NCBI GenBank assembly: GCA_037355855.1
Contig: CM074760.1
Span: 736,501-800,500, forward strand
From: Pseudo-nitzschia pungens
Taxonomy: Eukaryota; Bacillariophyta; Bacillariophyceae; Bacillariales; Bacillariaceae
DNA: 64,000 nucleotides
Direction: 5' to 3'
Below, piece after piece: positions 10,821 through 21,517 of the stretch (the stretch's first letter is position 1; each line of letters begins with the position of its first letter). A model generated the notes under the pieces. That model was given only the letters and a program-made list of their open reading frames with translations, was not told where the DNA came from and did no database searches. The translations under genes were made by a program, and so were the position numbers.

Positions 10821-12766
10821 ACAACACCCGCAGCAACAACAGCAACGGCAGCAACAACAACAACAGCAACAACCATCGGGAGAGTTTTGTCTTGATTTCA
10901 TTGTCGGAGTAGTCCATTCTGTTTGAGAGGGGCCGTGACCTACGCCATGCTACGAATGGCACGCTAGCGGGGTCGCTTTCGCCGAACAGTGGCCACCCGG
11001 GATGGATTGATTGATCATTCAGTCGTTCATTCATTCACTCGGCATTGGCAATAGATTTTGTAAGATATTATACCATATTGACCCATGCAATTGAGAAATA
11101 ACAAAATAAGAAGAAGAATAGAGCAAATTCCAATCCCAACGATGGAAATGAATTTGGAATATGCGGTACGGTACGGTACGATATGCTTCCTGGTGTTATC
11201 ATATTGATACGTATGCAATACTTCGTATTTTTTTTGTTCTTGAGATCGTAGATACTAGATACAGTACTACTTGTAGTAGAGAAAGGGACTGACCTGTCAT
11301 ACCGTAACATTCTTGCAATTGTTGTGATAGTTACCAACTTGGAAAGTATTGGTATGACGACATGCCGCTTGTCCCAGGCAGAGGATCTCTCCAAGACCTA
11401 GAGTAGCTGGTCCGTTGTACCGGTAGAGTACAACAACAGCGTACCGAGTTCAAAGTAATCTTGGTTAGCTTACCATATACTTTGAGGAGAATGATGTATC
11501 GCATCGCAAGTCACACGATACTGCTGCCGGTAAGCAAGCGAAACGTCGCCTTCCACCTTGCATCGTCATCTTCTCATCCCCCCCCTTTTTTTGGATTGGA
11601 CCAACATACCCATAATGACGCATTTCCGAACATATGGACAGACGATTGGAACCACGAAATGACCTTCCGTTTTGAATAATAAGCCTCCTTGGAGAGCACG
11701 CTTATTGCCTTGTTCTTCATTCGTACGGTACGGTACCGTACGGTAGATCCAGAGGATGAAAGTGCGGTTTCCACCACGACTGTGACGATATGGGATAAAA
11801 GCATGTGTGCCAGATGATTCGATTCGATGATTCATTCATTCGATGCAGTGATAGGCTCTTTTTTGGGATACATGGGCTTCGGATGCCTCCTTCTCCGACT
11901 ATTACGTGTAGTTATACGTAGTATTGAATATCCCGTAACTTATTTAAAGTGTGCGTCGACCGTTTGCATACCGCACGATACAATACTTGTACACGATACA
12001 TACAGGAGCAACAAAAATTACCAACACGGAACGACACATAGGTGTTAGTGTGCCTAGTAGTAGAAAACGCGATCCTACCAATCAAATCATCCCGACCAAA
12101 AGGATAGCCGAACGAAACGGAACGGAACAACCCTGCCACGGAAAACCACAGCCGTGAGACTGTCACCGCTCCGTCTTTTTATTATTAGATTCGTTCCATA
12201 CGAGCAACTCCCCAGAAGATAGTAAGGTAGCCAATCACAAGTTACTGGAACACTGTATATGATTGTTACTACTATCATCATCATCATCATCATCTGTCAT
12301 TATCATACTTCGCAACCGCATTACGAAGGAAGACCACCAACACCGCCAGCACCATAACCGAATAAGTACAATTACCGTACCACCAACATCGATCGATCGA
12401 TCCATTGCATTCCATTACAAGAATCGTTATTGGTAGTCCTATTAGTATTACCATTGCTATCGCATACCGTTGCGGATCGATCGCAACGTCTTCAAGATCC
12501 CACGGTAAGGTAACCTAGAATATATTCGATACTGCATATCCCAACTTTTGAACCCAAAACGAAAAGCAACCGTCCTTCCTCATTGGAAACGCGACCCAGG
12601 AACAAAAGGGCATCCATTGATTCCATTTGATTCCAGTTCATTCCGTAATATCCTGACATCATCCCATCATGCAACGCAACAACGGAAACGGAGACGTTGA
12701 GGACATGCAACAGCAACGCAACAACCGCAACAACAACAACAACAACAACAACAACAACCGTGGGAG
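10821..12766. other. Intergenic region, no supported gene
   Basis: Nothing codes convincingly. There are GATT/CATT repeats at about 11000-11040, CGGTAC-type palindromes at about 11164-11180 and 11722-11745, and an (ATC)n microsatellite at 12274-12294. An alternative N-terminus of the next gene, beginning MQRNNGNGDVED at 12669 in another frame, lies at the right end. Confidence 0.6.
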
Positions 12767-15700
12767 ATGGTGGGACAGGTCCATCCTGAGGCGTCGCCCG
12801 GGGCGTCCTCCGGTTCCCCAGCTTGCGCCATTGCCTCCGCATCAGCCGCCTGCGTACCCCACGCGGTCCGGGATGCGGACATGGCGGCAGACATCGATCC
12901 GGACTGGTTCGAATCGGAGGCCTTTGCCGCCGCCTTTGCATTCGGAGACCGGAATCCCAACGATCGTGGCGACAACGACAACGACAACGATCGTGACAAC
13001 GATGGCGACGAACCGATGCTCCGCGGTCCCGCTGCGGCTCTTCGCGAAGGACGGGAACGGGGACAGTCGCGGGCGAATCTCAACGCGCGGGAGCGAATGG
13101 TCTGGCACCGGTTGAGGCAGCGGGAGCGGCATCGCCGGCGCGTGTGGCAACTCGAGCAGGTGAGGTTGGCGGAAGAAGAAGCGGGAGCGGGGGACGAGCC
13201 TCCGCCCTTTGTGCCGGTCGAAGACAACCGGGAGCATCACCGTCGCGCCCTCGCTATGATGGTGGATCTCAACGAGATGCTCGTCGGTGACGGCGGGGAT
13301 CGAGCCGGAGACGAAATAGAGATCGAAATCGACAACCAAATCGACAACCAAGCCAACAACCAAGCCAACCACAACGATGGAAACGACGACCATGAGGACA
13401 TGAACAATCATAACAACAACAACAACAACAACGCAGAGGAGGGAGAGATTGTGAACGAAAACGAAAACGATGGCAACGATCGAGCGGGCGGCGCCGCCGG
13501 CAACAACAACGACGACAACAACAACAACGACGACAACGACGACGACAACGACGACGTTGCGCTCCACGAGGAATTCGACGACGCCTTTGACGATTTAATC
13601 GTGGACATGTTTCGCAACGGGGGCCACGGTCAGAGGGGTTGGGGATGGCGGATTTCCGCCCTCCGAGCGGCCCGCGGGAACGTCTCGTCGAACCTCTTCT
13701 CCATGGTCCGGGAGGGCCGGACCTGCACCTCGGTCCTCTCGGGATGGGGGATTTCCGAGAAGGGATCCTGCCAGAGCATCGTGGAACACTGCGGGGCCCA
13801 CCGGGAGGAGGCCAACTACGTCTGCCGCCAGGGACGGATGCCCCTGCACGAGGCCTGCCTCCGGGGAGCCTGCAGGCACGTCATACGGGCCCTGCTGGAG
13901 GCCACCGATTACCGGGGAGCTACGGACCGGGACCAGAGGGGCAACACGCCGCTGCACCTGCTCTTTGTCGACTCGTCCTCGTCCTTTGTCAACAACTCCA
14001 ACATCGTCTGGTCCCCGGAATACCTGGCCGGGGTGGTCGAGGACCTCATGGCCCGGTCGCCGGGAACGATCGCCGGCAGCGCCAACGCCGACGGCGACAC
14101 GCCCCTCCACGCCGCCTGCATGGCGCCCGAGACCATGGTCGATCCCCGGACCATCGTGCGGCTCCTGGAAGCCAATCCCCGCGCCGCGATCCGGATGAAC
14201 ACCTCCAACCAGACGCCGCTCCGCCTGCACTGCCAGCGGAGAAACGCCTCGCCGGAGGTGGCGGCCCTGCTGGTGAACCACAATCCCGACGCCCTGACGG
14301 TCCTGGACCATCCGAAGGGATGGGCGCCGATCCACGCCGCGGCTTCCAACGCCAACTTTCGGCTGCTGCGGTACCTGGTGGAGGCCAACCCCGAGGCCGT
14401 CAAGGTTCGGACGTTGCAGCGGCAGACGGCGCTCCACTTGCTGTGCCAGCACCACACGCATCTGTCGCCGTCGCCGTCGCCGTTTTCGAGCGTCAGCAGC
14501 AGCAACAGCGACAACAGCAGTAGCAATACCAATACCAATACCAATACCAATACCAATAACAACTACTACAGTAACAACAGCAGCAACCAAAACCACCATC
14601 ACGGCCAACCCGACAGGGACTATTCGGAGGGAGGAATGGTCTTTGGCAATTTCGGCGGCGGCGGCAGCGGCAGCCAGATCCGGACGACGGACGTGATCGA
14701 AGCCGTCGAATTGCTCCTGGAGGCCGATCCGGAAGCCGTCCTGCACCAGGACACCACCCACGGCCAGACACCCCTGCACCTGGTCTGCAAAACGGAGGGG
14801 TCCCGCGAGGTTCCCCTCCAGGTGGTCCGGCAACTGCTGCGGTGCAATCCCCGGGCCGCCTCCGTTCCGGACGCCCGGCGGTACCTCCCCCTCCACTACG
14901 CCTGCGAGCGCGGGTGCAGCCCCGAGGTGGTCCGGGCGCTGCTGGAGGCCTACTCGATGGCGGCGGCTGCGCAGACGCAGAACGAGGACTCGGCGCTCTC
15001 CCTGGCCTGCGCCCGCAACAAGAGCCCCGAGACGGTGGCGCTGCTGATCGAGGCCCGCGCGGAAGCGCTGAGGGAACCCAACGGGTACGGGTTTTGCCCG
15101 CTGCACTGCGTCTGCCGGGCCCACCAGCCCCGGATGGGCATCGTTCGGGCGCTCCTGGAGGCCTGCCCCGAGAGCGCGCTGCTGCGGACGAGCTCCGGGA
15201 AGACCGCCCTCCAGCTGGCGCAGAGCAACAGCGGGACCTTTGCGGGGGTCCTGCAGCTGCTGGCGCGGACCGAGAACCGGCTGCGGACGCGGGAAACAAC
15301 AGCAACGACGACGATGACGATGACGGACAGCGACGGCAACGACAATGCTGGCAATGGCAATGACAACTATAACAACAACAACGACGACGACGGAATCAAC
15401 GAGCCCGAGGAGGGCGGCAAGATCGGATCGCTGTCTTGCTCCCGGGCTACGGCCGGTCCCAAGACCAAGACCGAGAATTTCTTGTCCGCTGACGATGGGA
15501 GACGTTTCGAAGGACGGATGCCGACAAGAACACAAACAACAGCAACAACAACCACGACGACGAAGACGAGGACATGGGCCACCAGTTTCACGACACGCTC
15601 GACGTGCTCAACAACAATTATCGCAACAATTACCGAACGAGCCGGACTCCGGGCTTTTCTCAAAAGAACATATCTACCAACAAGAAGGGCAACACTCCTC

Positions 15701-15781
15701 GTACGTAAAAAAAATGTCTATCCCCGTGGATTGGTTTTGCAATGCATCGAAAATGCCCAAGCGAATGGTTTCGTTTTCTGA
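12767..15781 (+). CDS. Large ankyrin-repeat protein, 3' end uncertain
   Basis: A single frame of 1,004 residues starts at ATG 12767; ATG 12881 (MAADIDPDWFESEAF) is also plausible. Residues 1-280 are charged with long Asn/Asp tracts. About fifteen ankyrin-type units follow, for example GRMPLHEACLRGACRHVI, GNTPLHLLFVD, GDTPLHAACMAPETM, GQTPLHLVCKTEG and RRYLPLHYACERG. Ankyrin repeats serve as protein-binding surfaces; no enzymatic domain is seen. The last ~100 residues of this frame are a shadow: from about 15500 the coding-like sequence lies in the frame used by the next gene, so this open frame's stop at 15779-15781, which falls inside the neighbour's intron, is probably not the real end. Two +1 steps near 15491 and 15533 would fuse the two. 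Confidence 0.65.
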   Translation: MVGQVHPEASPGASSGSPACAIASASAACVPHAVRDADMAADIDPDWFESEAFAAAFAFGDRNPNDRGDNDNDNDRDNDGDEPMLRGPAAALREGRERGQSRANLNARERMVWHRLRQRERHRRRVWQLEQVRLAEEEAGAGDEPPPFVPVEDNREHHRRALAMMVDLNEMLVGDGGDRAGDEIEIEIDNQIDNQANNQANHNDGNDDHEDMNNHNNNNNNNAEEGEIVNENENDGNDRAGGAAGNNNDDNNNNDDNDDDNDDVALHEEFDDAFDDLIVDMFRNGGHGQRGWGWRISALRAARGNVSSNLFSMVREGRTCTSVLSGWGISEKGSCQSIVEHCGAHREEANYVCRQGRMPLHEACLRGACRHVIRALLEATDYRGATDRDQRGNTPLHLLFVDSSSSFVNNSNIVWSPEYLAGVVEDLMARSPGTIAGSANADGDTPLHAACMAPETMVDPRTIVRLLEANPRAAIRMNTSNQTPLRLHCQRRNASPEVAALLVNHNPDALTVLDHPKGWAPIHAAASNANFRLLRYLVEANPEAVKVRTLQRQTALHLLCQHHTHLSPSPSPFSSVSSSNSDNSSSNTNTNTNTNTNNNYYSNNSSNQNHHHGQPDRDYSEGGMVFGNFGGGGSGSQIRTTDVIEAVELLLEADPEAVLHQDTTHGQTPLHLVCKTEGSREVPLQVVRQLLRCNPRAASVPDARRYLPLHYACERGCSPEVVRALLEAYSMAAAAQTQNEDSALSLACARNKSPETVALLIEARAEALREPNGYGFCPLHCVCRAHQPRMGIVRALLEACPESALLRTSSGKTALQLAQSNSGTFAGVLQLLARTENRLRTRETTATTTMTMTDSDGNDNAGNGNDNYNNNNDDDGINEPEEGGKIGSLSCSRATAGPKTKTENFLSADDGRRFEGRMPTRTQTTATTTTTTKTRTWATSFTTRSTCSTTIIATITERAGLRAFLKRTYLPTRRATLLVRKKNVYPRGLVLQCIENAQANGFVF

Positions 15782-16975
15782 CTCTGCTTCTTCTGTCTTT
15801 GCCGTCTTCGAATTGTCGTTTTTGGTGATCGATCGCATTGCGTTTGGATTGCAGTGCACGATGCCTGCATCCTCGGCAGACCGTACGAAAATCTCGAAGC
15901 GATTGCCAAGCTCAATCCGGAATACATTCAGATTCGCAACAATGCCGGCCTCACCCCGCTGCAGATTCTGTGCAAGAACGGCCGGATCGACGAACGCATC
16001 ATCTCGACCTTTGCGCAAATGGGAGGCCCCGATATTTTTTCGGTAAAGGACGCCAACGGGAACACCCCGCTCCATTCGGCAATGCGCAACACCGTCGACG
16101 TTGCCTCCCTTCGGTGCCTGATCCGGGCTTCTCCCGATGCGCTTCGGTCGCGGACGACCTACGGGGACACACCCCTCCACCTGGCATGCCTAAGGAAATG
16201 CAGCGACGAGGTCATCCGAGAGGTGGCCATGGCGGCCAGCAGCGGCGACGTGTTGCCCGCGCTGGTCCCGAACCTGGCGGCCCAAACCCCCATTGGAATC
16301 GCCATGGCCGAATTCAGGGGTCTTTGCCAGGAGGGGAACGGATGTTGCATCTCGGCATCCTATCGTCCCGACCAGAGGCGGGTCTTTGACGTCTTGTCGA
16401 CGCTGGTCAAGATTGTTTATTACGGACCATTGAAATGCCAGCAGCAGGGAATGAAAAACCTCAGCCTGCTTCGCGCCTGCGTGGTGTTGCACCGACAGAA
16501 TCTTCGGCTGGACCCCGCCTTCATCCGACAAACGATCCACATGTACCCCGAAGAAGTCAAGCTTATGGACGAGGACGGGAATTATCCCCTCCACATCGAG
16601 GCGAGCATTCCCATCGAAAAAATGATGCTTCTCGACGGGACCTGCGGCGGGAAATCCCACAGCCGCATGGGAATCCTGCGCATCTTGCTGGAGGCCTACC
16701 CGCACGCCTGCTCGGTGCGCAACAAGCAGAACCAATTCCCTCTCGGGTTGATGATCAACGCGGGTCGATTGTGGGGTCACACCATCGCGGTGGCTCTGCG
16801 GGCCTTTCCGCCGGCCCTCCACTGGTACAAGGGGGTAGACGATCGATTTTGCTCTCTCTTGCTGGAAAAGGCCAGCAAGGAGTGCGGGGTGGACACTTTG
16901 TTTTCGCTGCTGGTGAGTCGACCGGGTCTTTTTGATGCCACCTCTACAGTCAGGGATACCGGCATGAATGGCTGA
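15574..16975 (+). CDS. Ankyrin-repeat protein, two exons (or 3' half of the preceding gene)
   Basis: Exon 1 is 15574-15700 and exon 2 is 15855-16975, ending at TGA 16973-16975. Splicing joins CCT C to TG CAC and restores the ankyrin motif NTPLHDACILGRP across the junction, which is strong evidence for the intron. The product from ATG 15574 is 415 residues. It begins MGHQFHDTLDVLNNNYRNNY and has units such as LTPLQILCKNGRIDE, GNTPLHSAMRNT, GDTPLHLACLRKC and NYPLHIEASIP, a layout I believe to be common in diatom ankyrin families. The Asn/Asp-rich sequence upstream of the ATG in the same frame hints that this is the C-terminal half of a larger protein encoded with the gene before it. Confidence 0.72.
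15701..15854 (+). other. Intron, 154 nt, GT-AG
   Basis: The donor is GTACGT at 15701 and the acceptor is TTGCAG ending at 15854. Removing it rebuilds an NTPLHDAC ankyrin motif. Confidence 0.85.
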
Positions 16976-17591
16976 CCGAAGGAGGCATGCGAAGAGGAGA
17001 CACACGAGGAAACACGAAAAGAGTCAATGGGTTGGGGACTTATTTTCTCCAGTTCGGATATCGACCAATCTTTGAGTTGTGTTCTGTGCATTGACAGGCA
17101 CGAGCTTGAGAGGAAAGCGGAAAGCTTTTCCTTAAGTTCTTGCGCAGACCTACGACGCGGACTCAAAGCATGATAGATGAGATGATTTCTGCCACAATTT
17201 CCGTTCTGTTTCAATGAAACTGTTTTGACACGGATAATTCATATACCGGTACATCACTATACATCATTATACATCACTATACTTATAAATTTTAGAGTAC
17301 CGCGGAAAACCGATGAATCTCACAAAAGTCCATATCCAAGTTCTGAGCATACGGCACAACGAAGGGGAGAATGGACCAAACTGTATACCAATTTTGGTAA
17401 TAACGACAGCGACACTTTCATAATGCCCATATTATAAATATTCTTTTGAAGTAACCAATTCTTTTAATTTGATCGATTAGAATAAATATTAATGAGCTAC
17501 CTTTCATTGATAGCAATGCCAAGTGTAGTCAATGTCTTCGGAATGCGGTATCTAGCTGGGAGCTCCACGAAGAGCAGCTTTGCTGCGGTAT
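16976..17591. other. Intergenic region, no supported gene
   Basis: This lies between the 3' ends of convergent genes. It contains ACATCA/ATACATCA repeats at about 17253-17285 and part of a 40-bp tandem duplication at its right end. I see no gene. Confidence 0.6.
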
Positions 17592-17624
17592 CTAGTTGCG
17601 AGCTCCACGGAGAGCAGCTTTGCC
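17545..17624. repeat. 40-bp tandem duplication at the 3' end of the spondin gene
   Basis: Units 17545-17584 and 17585-17624 both begin GCGGTATCTAG and end AGCAGCTTTGC, with four differences. The TAG stop of the minus-strand spondin gene lies at the edge of the copy nearer the gene, so the duplication sets or displaces its C-terminus. Confidence 0.9.
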
Positions 17625-18449
17625 AGATCCCTCCTCCGCGAGATGGCGAATCCCGGGGTTTGCGGAGTCGAGGGCGCAGCTCCAAGATGCCACGGGCAGC
17701 ACCTCGGTTCCCGTAGGGTCGAGAAGGATTCCGCTGTCCGGGACGGTATCCTTTGTCAAGCGAAAGATTGCGACGTGAGGATCCTCCGGAAGGTTGCTGA
17801 TGGAATACGTTTCGCCGGTTTCGGTGCCCGCGTCCCATGGGTATGTATCAATCTCGAAAGATTCGTACCAGAATTGCTGAGCGTCAACGGGGAGGACGTT
17901 GTAGAAACCGGTGAACCAATCCGGACTCGGCCCCGCCATGGTAATCGTCGACAGGTAGGGAAACTTTGGGGTCAGAGAGATCGACTCGAAGACTTGGGGA
18001 GGGTCCCCTCGATTGAACTGGTTGCGACCAATCACCATTTCTCCTGCGAGTCCTTTATATTGCGCAAGGCAAACTTCGTCCTGAAGAATTCCAGTGATTC
18101 CTCCCTGGATGCATCGATGGAAACAATTGCAAAGAATGAAATGCCATGTTGAGATACAAAATATATCGCAGAGATGAACTGATCATTACATCATCAAATG
18201 AACCAAACTATGCTGCACGTACCTCGGCAACAGCTTCGACACCTAGGGTGGCAAACGTTGTGGGAGACCAGACTTCGTAGTTGTCACTGTGGGCAACGAG
18301 AACGGGGTCGGTCCAGTGGGCGGAGCCCGCGATAGATGGATAGTCCACGGGATGGGTGGCATTGGACCACTTGTTGGTGAGGCACGCAGGAATAGGTGAC
18401 GCTCATGGTGGCGGGAATGTTGCTGGAGACGATGCGAAGGAAATCCATT
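17592..18449 (-). CDS. Spondin-domain protein, two exons, one frame break
   Basis: Exon 1 is 18449-18223 and exon 2 is 18104-17592; splicing joins GAG to GGA in phase. The product carries the conserved features of a spondin N-terminal domain: TNKWSNATHPVDYP, then SIAGSAHWTDP, EVWSPTTFATLGVEAVAE, GGITGILQDE, TITMAGPSPDWFTGF and DTYPWDAGTETGETY. Such domains are usually secreted, matrix-associated adhesion modules, but no signal peptide is visible from ATG 18449 (MDFLRIVSSNIPAT), so an upstream exon may be missing. The conserved start (SVTYS) and the continuation (LTNKW) lie in different frames. One surplus base within about 18381-18397 reconciles them. The C-terminus runs into the 40-bp duplication. 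Confidence 0.78.
18105..18222 (-). other. Intron, 118 nt, GT-AG
   Basis: On the minus strand the donor GTACGT follows GAG and the acceptor ATCCAG precedes GGAGGAATC. Its removal gives continuous spondin-domain sequence. Confidence 0.85.
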
Positions 18450-19496
18450 TTGAGAGTTTTGAGTTTTGGGATGAATTCGTTGGTGGTAAGGTTGTGTTGA
18501 GACTTGTTTGGCTTTTTGCTTGGATTGTGATTTGGTTTTGTGAGAAAAAGGAACGGTTCCAATTTTCTCTTCCAAAATCGGATCGACACTCGGATGATAA
18601 TGAAAATTGGAGAGCGAAGCAAAGTCGGAAGAAAGAAAATTGCCCGCGCCGTCGAAACAATCCGTTCATTGAAGTTTTCGGACACGTTCCGATCAACAAT
18701 GCGAGTTTTGTCGCAGCAAACTGTGACTCGGTGGTCCTTGCGAACCAAAGTGCACATAAATTTTCTTTTAAAAACAAATGGGATGAATATAGAGCATACT
18801 TCGTACTTTTGGTTCCCGCAAGCCAACGAGTTCAGCAGAAGCCTAGCCCGAGGCAAAAGATATGGTTCCAACTACCGATTGGGTTCTTCCCGCAGCAAAG
18901 TGTGACTTTCGATGATCCATCGGTTGTCCACAACCGTCATCACAGATGTTTCCGGCGCATCACCCGAGCAGGAACCGAGATATGCGAATTAAATTGTTCC
19001 AGCAACGGATTTGGTCCGTCCCGCAGCAAACCGTGGCTCGACGATATCTCTTGCTTGGCAAGTTTGTGGATCGCGTCGAGCAGTCGTTCGAAACTGTTCA
19101 AACGTCTCGGATCTGTTTGGCACTCTTCCAAGATACGGAACGAGATCCATCCAGAAAAAAAAAACGAAGTGGTTCTCGTCAATGCGCGAGCCAAGCTCAC
19201 ACGATCTCGGCGGCGTGTAAGTTTCCGCCGTTGAGAACGCTGGTCGCTGCCATTGCCCGACCCACTCCGTCGAGACCACGAGCGCCGGGGTGACGAACGC
19301 GGAGAGCGTGGCGGGAAGCACCCGCGGTACAGTACCGGTAGCGGGATGGGAGCCAACCGGAATGGGTCGGTCCATCGATTGGTGGAACGGAACCATCATC
19401 CCACCACGGGACGCTGCTCTGCTGCGGGACAGCGATGGGAACCGGGACGCGCGAGCAAGCGCATCGGATCGGCAACGCCACAGTCAACCAGCGTGT

Positions 19497-19529
19497 GCGT
19501 TCGTTCGTTCGTTCGTTCGTTCGTTCGTT
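19497..19529. repeat. (TTCG)n microsatellite
   Basis: About eight tandem TTCG units are read directly. They create artificial Arg-Ser-Phe-Val runs in open frames. Confidence 0.9.
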
Positions 19530-19952
19530 TGGATGGTCTGGATCCATGACAGCAAGCTTGGTTGTCGGGGGGACCCACCTCTCGACAGAGGTCAGGGGTC
19601 TCGTTGCGTCGGCTGATGCGTCGATAGTCCTCGCGGTAAGTTATTTGTTTCGCGGTGGGGAAGGAGGAGGAATTATATGCTGGAAATGGCACGAGCTTGT
19701 CCCACTGATGATCGTGATTTGGCCGTTGCTGAAGGATGGAATAGGGTTGGCATTCGGAGCGAGACGATACCGTTCCCCGACCAATCTTTGTTGTTGAGTT
19801 CTGGCCGCGTGTCGCCGTTTCGCCTGTATAGTTCAAGTTGAGGTTTCTGAAACAAAAGACCAAATATCTCTGGAAAGCACGGGGATTGCTCGCAGCGATT
19901 GGCGTCGCTCGTCGGAATATGAGTCTGCTGTTGGAGGACGAAATAAGTATGC

Positions 19953-19978
19953 GCACACACACACACACACACACACAC
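19953..19978. repeat. (CA)n microsatellite
   Basis: Thirteen CA dinucleotides in a row are read directly. Confidence 0.92.
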
Positions 19979-20086
19979 TACGTTTACGTGTATACAGTAA
20001 GCTCTCGAACAAAAAAGCGAAAAACATCATCTATCTCTATCTATGCCTTCAGTACAGGGCTGCTGTTTGCGGGACCTCCGCACGCT

Positions 20087-21517
20087 TCATTCCCCGTCTG
20101 CGACGGCAGGTTCCCCTCCCGGTTCCGGCCCGTCCGTGTCCGTCCCCATCCCCGTCTCCGTCTCCGTCTCCGTGCGGTTCGAGCAGCGGCCTTTCGGAGA
20201 GAGATTTTCGATGCGCGGGGCCTCCGCCAGCAGAACGATCTTGTCCCGGGTGCGCGGCTTGAGCGTCGACGCCAGGTACTCGCAGAGCCTCCGGAGCCAG
20301 GGGTGGACCGGCCCGACGTAGATGCGGTGGATCCGATCGGGATAGGCCCTGCGCAGGAGCCGGACCATGCCGCGGGGCGCCGCGAGGGGCGGGGGCAGGA
20401 GGGGAGCCCCCGTGGTGTCGACCAGCACCACTATGGATTCCGACAGCGGTCCGTTTTCGTTGTCGTTTTCGTCGTCGCTCTCGCGGCTCCGCCGCTGGCC
20501 GTTCTCGGTCCGGATCCGCTCGAAGGCTTCCTCCAGGACCAGCACGTGGTACAAGCAGCCCCGCTTCGACGCCCGTTTGCCACCAGTTGAGACGAGAGGT
20601 ATCGGCTCGGACCACCAGCCTCCGACACCGACCGCTGTTGATCGCGGAGGGCTCCTCGACCCATTCCTCCTTTCCCACCACAAAGGCCCCGCTGGCGCAA
20701 ACTTCCACAAGTGCGGGGGTACGGAACGAAGGGACTTTCGCCGATCGCTGTCCTCGTTCCCGATTCCCGTTTTCGTTCTCTGCATCGTTTTTTGTCTCGT
20801 TCCCGTTCTCGTTCCCTTTGAGTTCCTCCGAGGATTGGACGGCACCGGTGGAGTCGGAGTCGGAATCGGAATCGTCCGGGCTCTCGTTCGGATTCGATCC
20901 GTCCGCCGGAAGGGGATCCTCGGAGGCCGGATTCCCGAGCGCAACGGGGACAAAGATTTCGTCGACCCGATCGCGGCAATGGCGGCGGCCTCCGCCGCGG
21001 GCAAACCGTTCGGCGCGGGCGCGGGCGCTCTCTCCCCGCAGACACACAAAGGCCGCCCGGAGGGCATCGACGCCGTGGGACCGCCGCCACTCGAGGGATC
21101 CCCGGACCTTTCGGTGGATGGCGTGGTCCAGGGACCGCCCGGGAACGCTCGCTACGGACTCGAGGTACTCGTCGGAGCAGAGACGATCGATCTCCGGAAA
21201 GTCTCCGCGAAGGGCGGCCCGGATGCGGGACGCCTTGGACATGGAATCGAACGAACTGCGAATGAGAACGCGAAGGAGATCCCGAGTCGCAATTCGAGTC
21301 AGGAATTCGAATCCGAGTCGAACTGTGCCGGAACCGAATCGGGTTCGAGGCGGTGTTCGTCGGAAGCGTCTCCGCCTTTCGGGAGCGTCGAGGGAATCTC
21401 CGTGGCATCGAGGGAGCCGTCGATTTCTTCGGCGCCGGAGCGAATGCTCTCCACACCACCCGGAGCGAAGGCAATGGCCGTGGCCGTTCTGTTGTAGTAC
21501 CACGCAACGGTGGACAT
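20087..21517 (-). CDS. CRAL-TRIO (SEC14-like) lipid-binding protein, frame-broken
   Basis: The C-terminal lipid-binding lobe is clear: YHVLVLEEAFERIR, SIVVLVDTTGA, PRGMVRLLRRAYPDRI, HRIYVGPVHPWLRRL and LKPRTRDKIVLL follow the CRAL-TRIO order (core strand, helix before YP.R, then the L..KTR.KI element). This family moves phosphatidylinositol, tocopherol or similar lipids between membranes. Upstream, SDEYLESVASVPGR with IHRKVRGSLEWRR resembles the CRAL-TRIO N-terminal helix region, and the N-terminus begins MSTVAWYYNRTATAI at ATG 21517. These parts sit in four successive frames, with +1 steps near 21310, 21255 and, best resolved, CTT(G)TAC at 20552. The middle has a Glu/Asn-rich linker. An insertion between the two lobes makes it larger than typical members. 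Confidence 0.68.

Larger units (their letters stand above)
18450..20086. other. Intergenic region with microsatellites
   Basis: Open frames on both strands here lack family motifs and I do not accept any. The region contains a TTCG repeat at about 19497-19529 and a (CA)n repeat at 19953-19978. It may hold an unrecognised 5' exon of the spondin gene. Confidence 0.5.

Noticed and set aside
13595..15535. Long minus-strand open frame opposite the ankyrin repeats
   Set aside because: The plus strand has regular ankyrin units; the minus frame is rich in Arg, Gly and Val with no domain.
18356..19234. Plus-strand open frame of about 292 codons next to the spondin gene
   Set aside because: It overlaps spondin exon 1 on the other strand and shows no family motif.
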